From positions 1,860,001-1,924,000 of the forward strand of contig NC_018391.1 of assembly GCF_000208865.1 (NCBI RefSeq): a stretch of 64,000 nucleotides of DNA. Reading direction: 5' to 3'. Below are positions 55,078 through 64,000 of the stretch, one piece after another. Made by a program: the position numbers and the translations under genes. Each line of letters begins with the position of its first letter. Positions within the stretch are counted from its first letter, which is position 1. The notes beneath the pieces were generated by a model. The model ran no database searches. It was not told where the DNA came from and saw only the letters and a list, made by a program, of their open reading frames with translations. The DNA comes from Neospora caninum Liverpool. Lineage: Eukaryota > Apicomplexa > Conoidasida > Eucoccidiorida > Sarcocystidae.

Positions 55078-57403
55078 AGCGAATCTGACTACAAGCGGTA
55101 GAGCCCAGACAGTGAACTGTCAAAGGGGGACGTGGGAGTAGCCTGCCGTTGCTGCGGAACAACTGCAATTGCTGTCCCCACCCAAACACGGGGCGGGGGA
55201 ATTCCAGAGTGTGCTTGAGGGTCAGGCAAGGAAATCGTGTATGGTACTCGCACGTACTGCGGCAGAGTTCGCATGTGTCATTTGAGACCAAACGCAACAC
55301 AGGTTAATTCCTATATCTTTTTCCAGTCCTTTCGAATGGGGTCAGATGCCAGTTTCCCTTCGGCCAGACGGTTCCGGAACACTTTAGGTGTGAAGGTCGT
55401 GCCTCGATGTAGCTGTGTATGTAGGGTAGAGCCAACAACCGAGACGGCGCCTAAGCTTCACGAGCTCACTGTCCCCTCCCTTTTTGCTCCCCCCCCCCCC
55501 ACCCGTGATGATGTTTCCCAGTTCGTTCACACTGCTACATCCCATGTCGTCTGGTGCGCGGTCCATGCAGACGCCTGACGCTCCGGACAAAAAAGAAGAA
55601 GAGAAGGAAGCCGGTGGAGGGGGACACGAACGAAACGTGGGTCCGCATCCTGCGTGCTAGTGTTGTTGTTAACAGATCTGCACAGCTCGTCGATCCTCAG
55701 CGGTTTCTTATTGCAGGCAGCGTGTCCCCACCAACGGAGTGCTCCCGGTGCCGTTGCCATCGCCGGGTGTGCTACGGAGTCGCAGCTGTGAGGCAGCGGT
55801 GAGCGGGGTCCTATTTTGTCTTTTCCGTGCGTTCTTTCTCGGCTCTTGGCCAGAGAAGTCCAGTGTCCCTCCAGCGTCTGCGAAGGCGTGCAGCTTTGGC
55901 AGCTCCGCTCGCCCGTGCCACGGTCAACACTCGCTCTTGCGCCTGTCCGCCCACTTCACCGCATCCTATAACTGGATTCCCGTGCGACTACGTACTCAAA
56001 AGATAACCCTTTCCAGGCAGCGCCTCTTGCTGGCTGCCTCCAGTGAGAGAAAGTCCTTTTGAACGGCGAGAGTGCGGGATACTGCGCCCTGTTGTCGAAA
56101 CTGCAGCGCTCAAGTCTGGGCACTCGCCCTGGGCGCGAGATCAATCAATCCGTGGCTCGCGTTTGTCAGGGACATCCACAAACCAGACTGCGTAGACACT
56201 TCTTCTTTGTCTCACGGCAGCTCTCGTCGATACGGGACGCGTCATCGAGGGTCCGCACGCCGCCTCAGGAGACGCGCCTCATCAGATGTTCAGCGTCTTT
56301 TTCGCTCGCTCTCAGCCTTTTTTTGTGCAAAGCCGGAGTTCACGGCACACAAAGACCACAACTACGCCTTGTGTTGTTCTCCTACCACATTGTAAGTAGA
56401 CATTGTCTCTGTACACATGATCAGCGTTCCACGCCCTCGAGGCAGACTGCAAGCGCGGGGAAGAGAGATCGGTATTGCCGCGCGACTGCAACTCTCACGG
56501 ACCTGCAGTCGCACATCAGGTGACTGGCATGCGCTGCCGCGACTGAATGGCCCTCAGACCTCTCGTTCAAGATGTGCAGAGAAAAAGGCCTGCAGCGTTT
56601 ATGTGGATACACGCGCATGATCGGGCATCCAGCTGTCTGGGGTGGTGACTTCGAGACGCCTGGGGCGTGCTGTGGACTTGCTGGACGGGAACCGGGAAAG
56701 CAGACAAGTTGAGGAGATGTACTCGATCCAGCAAACCTCCCTGCGCGGCGGAACTCGCGAGCGCGCCAGACAAACCGGTGGAAAGGAAGAGAGAGAAGGT
56801 CGTCGTGTCCGGTTGCTCGGTCCATATTTCACCTGGGGACACACCAGGCCGCCGCGCGGCTTCCCCGTGTCTCTCCAATTCCGCCTCGCATTTCGCCTGG
56901 ACACAGGACGAACTCCTACCGCTTTCTTCTGGCGGAGACTTGCTTGTCTGGGCTCCACTTTTTCTCTCTTTGGCACATCTTTACGCCCGCCGAGAGGGAT
57001 GAGCACACGTCGACCGCCGTCGGGCGCGGCACGAACAGTTGCACAGCACACATGCTTGTCCTGCCTTCATGCATGCTCCCGTGGCCGCGGAACAGTGAGA
57101 CTTTTTCTTAGCTCTGGCATCCGTCGGTTCTCTGCATTTTTATCCTCTCACCTCGTCCTCTCGTACTTTTCCTCGCTGTCTCCGGTTTTTCGTCGTTAGC
57201 GCCTCTCTTGTTCGCTTTTTCCGTTTTTATGGTGTCGTGGGTCTGACTCACGACGCAGCCGTGTCGTACACTCGATTCTCTAGGCTCCCCGATGGTGCTT
57301 CCTCGTCCCCTTTCAGTCGCTCCTTTCCCTTTCCTTCTCGCCCCTTTCCACCGCCTTTCTTCCTCTTTTCACCGAATCCTCTTTCCACCTTGCATCCGCC
57401 GCA
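55078..57403. other. Intergenic region
   Basis: This 2.3-kb gap has no supported exon. It has a run of 12 C near 55490 and becomes strongly pyrimidine-rich from about 57100, probably the 5' UTR and promoter of the gene starting at 57404. Confidence 0.5.
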
Positions 57404-60400
57404 ATGCGGTGCGCTCTTGCGCCACGGCCGAGGCGCCGTCTTCCTAGAGACAGGAGTTCCTCTTCGCTTTCTCCTTCCTTTTCGTCTCATCGAGGCCATC
57501 CTTCTTTCCCCTCTTTGGTTTCTTCCTCTTCCACTGCCTGCAGATCGTCCACCTTTCACTGGCTCTCGCCTCCCTCGCTTCTTTCACCCCCGCTTCCCTC
57601 GTGGCTGCCGTCGCGCGCCTCGCCTGCTGACTCCCAGTTGCTCTTCCCAGTCTCCGCCTTTTCTTTTCCTGCATGCGGAGCGAGTCCACGCCGGGGAGAC
57701 GCGGACTCGGATCCATTCCCCGTTGCCTTTCCGCGCTCCCCGGCGCCGCTGCCCCTCCATCGCGCGGCTCTTTTTCCGTCTCCGTCGCTATGTCGGTCTC
57801 TCGCTTCTTCTGCTCTTCCCCACGCGCCGATGCGAAACGGCGTGAGGGCCCACTGGGAGAAACAGGCAACAGAACGACGCACGGCAACACAGCGACGATC
57901 CTTCCTCGAAGCCTCTCCTCGGCTCTGTCTGTCTCCTGTCGCCTCTTCACCAGCTCCTGCTTGTCTCCTTTCTCCACGGGAATCGTCCTCTTTCCCCCCA
58001 CGTCGCTCCGTACCTTTCTTTGCTTCACATTCTCTGGACAGCGGCGCGCAGACACCTGCAATCAACGCGAGAAGGTTGGGGCGCTTGCCTTCTCGGCCTT
58101 CCCCGTCTTCTCGGCCTTCCCCGTCTTATCGGCCTTTCGGCTCTTCGTTTCCGCCGCCAGTGGCGCGGCCGGCCCCCGCACACGCGCGTCTCCACGCCTC
58201 GTCTCTCGCGTCGGTGTCTCCTGTATGCGCTTTGTCGGCGTCTGTCTCCTTCGCTTCTTCGCCCGGTACGTGCGCTGGTTCTCGCGTTCCTCTCTCGCTA
58301 GCTGACGCGCCTTCTTTTTCTTTCATCTCGCTTCGGCACCTGCACAACAGCCACCAGACCCGAGTCCTGAGGCGCCGCCAGGTATACCGAGACAAGTTCT
58401 TGGACCACGTGCCTTCTGAGAGAGAGCGTCGCCTCGAAGAAGAAAGACAGAGTCGGCTCTTGACCGCACCCTTCACACCGCACGCGGGTGGCCAGGGCGA
58501 CAGCAAGCTGTTTCCAGGGGTCATGTCACAGCATCTGCACATCAAACTGGAGAAGGAAAAGTTCCTCCGGGACTGCGCACGCGAGCAGGAGAACCTCTCC
58601 TCGCTCTTCACAGAGGACGAGAAGGAGGCGCTCCTCGGGCGGCGCCGCAGACCAGAGAGACAGGAAGAAGACGCGCGAGAGAAAGACGAGAAGTCCAGCA
58701 GAGACGACCTCGAGGAAGAAGACGGGAACGCAACGCGTGGAACCAGCAAGCAAGACTCGCAACTGTTTGGCAGAAAACTGCAGGAGCTGGAGAGTTTCGT
58801 CGGATCCGCACTCAGGACTTACCGCCTCCTCCGACCCGATGCTCTCCCCTTCTACAAGGTGCGAAGAAACACCCGAGAGAGACACGGAAACGAACGGCGG
58901 TGTCTCTCACAGGGAGGGGAGAGCACCTAGCCGTGGTTGACGACGGACCTGGGAACCAGGAAAGGCCAGTCCCCCTCCATCTTTTCAAGTGGTGAACACG
59001 TCTGGGTCATTCAGAGCGGGAAGGCACGGGAAGAGCTGCAGGTTGAAGCGTAGCTCTCAGTGTGTCGAGGTATCGGTGCCCGTCTGTCTTGCCCGTTTTC
59101 TCCTCTCGCTGTGCGGCTTGCTCTCTTCTCTCTTTGATTCCACCTTCGCTTTTCGGCTCGGAAGAACGCGGGAGTCGGCCTCTCGTTGTTGCGTTGCCAC
59201 CCTGTTCCACAGGAAGACAGCTTGCTAAGCATGCAGAGTAAACTGAATGAAGCGACGCTGAAGCACTCGCCCCTCGTCCACGACCTCGTGGAATTGAAGA
59301 AGCGGAACTTGTCGGTGCCCTCAGATCTTCTCCCTCCCGATGTACGTTTTTCGTCGCGTCATCGTTCCTCCTGTGTGCGCACAGCACCCCTCCATTCTAC
59401 GCTGGCCTCGATAGGTGGAGGCGACACAGGCACACAAGCCGTGCAATTTCCCGTTCCTGTCTCTTTCTTCGTCTTCAGCGATATACCTTTGCGCTCGGCG
59501 CCCTTCGTTTCCAAGCCTCGTCTCCCTTTTCTCTCCTTGTTAGGCACGCGGCTGGTCTGCCGCCGTTCATGCATGTCTCTTTTCTGCGCGCCGTATTCCT
59601 TGTTCCCTGGTTCGCCTGTGTTCATTCCTTCCTCACTTCCTGAGTGGGAAGCGACGTCGCGCGCTCGTGGCTCTGTACGTACACCTGCGCCGTTCGCGTC
59701 GCCTGGCAGCCCGCCAAATTCCAGGTTCAGTCACCTCGTGCCCCGCTCTGCGTTTTTCGCTTCCCGTCTGTCTCTCCCTTCGCTCCTCTCCTCGCCCCGT
59801 TCGTTTTCGCCCCCCCCCCCCCCCCCCCGTCGCAGTCCAAGCGGATCCCGTTTTCCTTTCCGTGCGTTTTTCTGCATCGAGTGTGTCAAAATCGCGCGTG
59901 GGCCCTTTGTCTGCACGCGTTTCTCACGAGGCGCGCGCGGTGTTTCTGTGGTGTCTCCAGTTCAACGCGCTCCAGTTCAGCCTGCCTGTGGTGAATCCTC
60001 GCGGCTTCCTGCTCGCCCTCTCCGCTGCGGCAAACTCCGTCGCGGAAGACCTCGAGGCCGTCTGCCGCCTGCTGGCCGTGCCTAATCTGCCCCACCCCAC
60101 GCACCCCTTTCGTCTTAAGCTCCTGCTCGATGCCCTGGTGAGAGGAAAACCGGGCTGGAGACGCCCCGAAACAGAAGAGGGGACGAAGCCGCGCCCCACT
60201 CTCTCGCAGGCCTTGCAGGCGCCTTGTCCAGCTGGCCCTTGAGCCGAAACGAGGCGAGAGGCGGCTCTCGTCCTCTCCCTACACTGCGCGGTGTGTGGTA
60301 TGTCGTCCTGTGTACTACATTTTTCATTTCCGATTACGCGTTGAGTTATACGCGCTTCCGATACCTCCTAGACGTGTCTGTATCTGCCTGACGCGCCTCG

Positions 60401-60800
60401 TCTGCTCGCCGGTTGCCGGGAGCTCTCCTCGCTTTCCGGCTTTAAGTGTTCGCGTCTTGCGTTGTCTTCGCCGCAGTTCGATTCTTTCAAACTCCGAAAA
60501 GATCCTCACTACGCCCACGACTGGGCCCGACGAAACTGGCCTCGACTCCAAGCGATCATGCCAGCGCCCCTCGCCGATTTATCTCCGGAGGTGAGGTCGC
60601 GATCAAACCCTGCAAACGCGAAATCGAATCTCAACTCTTTTATAAGCGTACACGTAGTTATTTGCTCACACCTGCATATACCCATATTTATACATACGTG
60701 TACATAAATACATATATAGGCCTATATATGTATATATATATATATATACATACCTCTCTATATATTACTGTTCAATCGGGTGGTAACCTCCCCAAAGGAA

Positions 60801-60844
<44 letters not shown>

Positions 60845-63800
60845 TATATGTGTATGCGTGAGTACAGACAGTCGCGAACGCACACATGTAGTCCTGTCCG
60901 TTTTTTGTTTTGGGGGGTTGCGGGTGTGCGCCTCCGCTTGCGGCTGGGCCGCGTTTTGGGGCCAGCGCTGTGTCTGTCAGACTGCGGCAACACGCGTTTG
61001 CCTTTCCCTCCGTTGTTTTCAGCATGTGGGGCAGTGGCTGAAAGGACACCTTGAGCGCGTGTGTGCGAACCAGCGGGCGGGCCGAGGAGGAGACGCGAGA
61101 GGGCGGCTGCTGGCCCAAAAGTTCCCGCTGAAAGCAGACGAGGAAAACCTCTACTCGCTGGCAGATGATTTCATTTTTGACCACGAAATCGTCGACGAGC
61201 AGTTCTGCGACGAGAGGCTGACGCAGTTCCCCATCGACAAAGCCGGCGAGCTCTTCCGCAAAATCGCGGATTTCTTCGGGGTGAGAAAAGAACACTTTGA
61301 CGCGACCGGCCTCGAGAGAGGTTGCGCGCAAACGGAGCGTCTGCGCGTGGCGACGAAAAACCCCAGAAACGGGACGAGGCAGCGCACTCCGGCCCTCGCT
61401 CTCATGGGCATTGCGTGGAGTCGAAGGAAACGGTTTGAGAGCGGCGTGCGGGGCGCAGTCGCGCCTGGCTGGGCTGGACGTCGAGGAGATAGAAAGGGAT
61501 AGAGAGACAGAAAAACTTTTTAATAAAGGCAAAAGTAGACAGATATCGAAAAAGAGATAGAGATCGAACAAGAGGTAGAGACATATAAATAGATAGAGAC
61601 AGAAATAGATAGAGATAGAAGTAGATAGAGATAGAGATGGATGCTGAGGTAGAGGTAGAGAGACAGAGAAGAAAGACGAAAGTATATGGATGCCGGGGAA
61701 GGCCTGCCAGCAAAGGTGGAGGAAGTTGGCGGGGAAGGCCCGCGCGGTTGAGACCACAGAGCAGACAGGCGACAGAAGACGAACGACTTCCCACCGTCTT
61801 GTCCCGACCCTAGGCAAGCACACGAGGTGAAGCGGACGTGCCCGGCGAGCAAGAGGGCTCTTTGTCGCGTTGGCTGGTCTCGTCGATTTCCGTTTTTGCT
61901 TCCCTTCTCTGCTGGTCCCTGCAGCTGACGAAAGGCCCGCAGCCGGCGGTGAACGACGGGGTGGTGGCTCAGTTTCAGAACCTTGTCTAGTGAGTTGCAC
62001 GATCTGACGTTTGAAAGACGGGAAGGGACGAATCTACGCAGAAAGAGGCGCAGCGTCGCGACACCCCAGCGCGTGGCGGGAAATCAAAAGAACCTTCACC
62101 ACGCTCGCTACCAGCGGCCACGTCAAACTTCTCTGTCGATGGAGAACGGAGGAACCAGCGAGGCGAAAAAGAGAAGATAAAAGAAGCGAGAGAGGAGGAA
62201 GGGAGAGAGACGGCGGTTTGTCGGGTGTGGTGGTGACTCCCCATGGTTCCTGGTCGCAGCGGCGCAGACGGCGGACTCGCGCAGCTTTCCCTCAGACACT
62301 TCCGTTTCGTTGCTGTCTTGCGCTTTTCTCAGCACTCTGGATAAGATTGGGCTGAGCAACTGGATGCGCATGGACACTCGAGAGGTAGGCGTGTGGAGCC
62401 TGGTGGCCTCTGGCGTTTCTTGTGTCTGTGTCTCGCTCTTTCTGCCGCTTTCTCGACCTCGTCTCTCGCTTTCTGCATGCCCTACTCGAATTTCTGCATT
62501 CGCGTCGCCTGTTGTTTCTCGCGGCTTTTGCCTTCGTCCTCATTCGGCCGCTTCTTGGGCCACCCCGCCCTGTGTCCCCATCGTTTCTGCCGGTTTTTCT
62601 GCAGATTGAAGAGTTTCTGCCCGAAGGCGAACCGCCGTCGTTCACAGCTTCCGCGCAAGACCTCGACGCAGCTCGGCTCCTCCTGAAGGCTGCCGCTCGC
62701 GGCAAGGCGAACCTCCTCGACTTCGAGGCTCTCGATCCCTACAAACTTCTCCACGGCTTTGACGCCAAGACGGTGCGTTTTTCCACCACACCTGCCGGAT
62801 GGGAGCTCTTGGGTAGAGTCGGGACACTCCCCTCTTGACTGATGCAAGGGGAAATGCTCGATTTTTTCGGAGGCGCACAGACCTCCCTACCCAGACAACG
62901 CGGACGACGCAGACCTCGAGCCGCGTGTCTGTCGACCGGCCGAGAGCAGAGGCTCAGAGGCGTGCGTCTGTCTCGCTCTTTCGCGGGGCGTTCGGCTTCC
63001 TGGGCCTTCCCCGACGTGGCGCAGCAGCGCCGAGTGCAGGCGTCTTCGCGCACAGACCTGGCCGCTTCGCTCCGGGTGTCTCTGACTGGAAGCTTTCGGA
63101 CACTTAGAACCTGTCGACTGGTGTACGCTAAATTGGGCATTCGTCCGTGTTCTCTCCTCTGTCTCTCCTCTGTCGCGGCGTGTCACCGCAGGTCCAAGAG
63201 GAACTCGCCACACTGCCCTCCAATCCGTTCCTGACAGACGCGGACATCGACGAGCTCTTCGATATCAATACAGCGGCGGTCGCGATGAGTCAGAGCCACT
63301 CGGCGCCGTCGGCGTCGCTGCGAAACTTCCGGGCAAAATTCGGAAAGACGCCCTTGGAGGCGCTGGTGAGCCAGGACTCAGACGCGTGTCGCTCAAAGAC
63401 AAACCCAGGGAACTGAGGAGCGAAAACGCTACGGGGCACACGGGGGCGAGGCGACTCCGCAAGCGAGAGACGGGAAGTGTGGGAGACGACAGAAGATTCA
63501 GAAATCCAACACTTTTCGCTGACTTCTGAGCAGTCCAGTGATAGAGAAGGCGAGTGCGCAGCTGTCGCGAATGAAGTGAGGAGATTGCAGGAAAGGAAGC
63601 TGAAGAGGGTGAGGCGCCGAGTTGGAGAGAAGAGGGGCGAGTCGGGTGAAGCCAAAGAGTGAATACAGAGAAACGAAAACGCGAGGACATCACGCAGCGG
63701 CTGCCCCGTCCTGCTCGCTTCCGTTCCTCGCAGCTCGACTCGGAAGAGAAATTCTTGACTTCTGCGGGCCCTGTCGACTGGCTGAAAGGCGAAGACGAGA

Positions 63801-63982
63801 ATGGCGAAGCCTTCGTGTCGTGGCGCTGGAAACGACCTGCGCAGACGGTGTACGACGCCGAGAAGGGGATGTTTGTCCGAGAGCGCGAAGGCGTAGACCC
63901 TCTCATCAAACTGCATGAACTGCGCCAAACTCTGCTCAGCGTCAGCCGGATGATGAGCATGAACAAACGTACGGACGTGTGA
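57404..63982 (+). CDS. Large organelle-targeted-like protein, family unknown
   Basis: Ten exons join in phase: 57404-58858, 59213-59341, 59961-60137, 60477-60590, 61023-61280, 61924-61988, 62333-62384, 62605-62772, 63192-63365 and 63734-63982, giving 946 residues. The first 310 residues are Ser/Pro/Arg-rich with few acids and begin MRCALAPRPRRRLPRDRSS, which resembles a mitochondrial or apicoplast leader plus a disordered spacer. From about residue 315 the protein is ordered and mostly helical, with basic/acidic helices (RRRQVYRDKFLDHVPSERER, later EKEKFLRDCAREQENLSSLF). Trp-containing segments follow (YAHDWARRNWPRLQ, LSNWMRMDTRE, WLKGEDENGEAFVSWRW). It ends SRMMSMNKRTDV. No catalytic motif or transmembrane helix is apparent. 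A lineage-specific subunit of a mitochondrial complex such as the mitoribosome or ATP synthase is one possibility; the sequence does not prove it. Confidence 0.85.
59813..59828. repeat. Poly-C tract
   Basis: An uninterrupted run of about 16 C in the second intron of the 946-residue-protein gene. Confidence 0.9.
60730..60852. repeat. TA microsatellite cluster
   Basis: Three TA-rich runs in the fourth intron of the 946-residue-protein gene, between 60591 and 61022. Confidence 0.9.
61490..61680. repeat. Degenerate AGATA/GAGATA repeat
   Basis: About 190 bp of purine-rich imperfect repeats (agatagagatagag and variants) lie in the fifth intron of the 946-residue-protein gene. Confidence 0.85.
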
Positions 63983-64000
63983 ACACACCAAAGAGCCAGA

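Overview
The window looks like nuclear DNA of a coccidian apicomplexan of the Toxoplasma/Neospora/Hammondia group. The evidence is GC-rich coding sequence with C/G-ending codons, genes split into many short exons by GT..AG introns of a few hundred bases, a textbook CAAAATGG start context (14316, minus strand), long Ser/Pro/Arg-rich disordered protein tails, and many (TA)n microsatellites inside introns. There are no bacterial operons, CRISPR arrays or insertion sequences. I cannot settle the species from sequence alone.

Layout: (1) 1-10110, plus strand: a very large protein with an N-terminal C2-like fold, a disordered tail of about 2200 residues and two NPF motifs. (2) 10450-14316, minus strand: a weakly supported 3' gene end (10450-11039), an ambiguous stretch with open frames on both strands, and a clean two-exon gene for a small protein with an MGC dual-acylation N-terminus. 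(3) 17854-23344, plus: a ten-exon type I membrane protein whose ectodomain seems to hold two copies of one alpha/beta domain. (4) 26340-28869, plus: a two-exon, signal-bearing coiled-coil protein. (5) 31780-44422, plus: a disordered N-terminal exon and then a 17-exon filamin-repeat/coiled-coil protein ending in an RVRF motif and polyproline; these are probably one gene. (6) 46490-53529, minus: a twelve-exon phosphoglucomutase/parafusin-type gene, convergent with the filamin gene. (7) 54375-55077, plus: a possible small gene. (8) 57404-63982, plus: a ten-exon gene for a protein of about 946 residues with an organelle-targeting-like N-terminus and no family I recognise.

Exon chains for the MGC, type I membrane, coiled-coil, filamin, phosphoglucomutase and 57404-63982 genes were built by hand. 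Splice phase is consistent at every junction listed, except that the 5' ends of the C2 and filamin genes remain unresolved. The genes do not form a pathway; they are ordinary neighbours on a compact eukaryotic chromosome. The best-understood gene is the phosphoglucomutase. The least explained are the duplicated-domain membrane protein, the MGC protein and the 946-residue protein.
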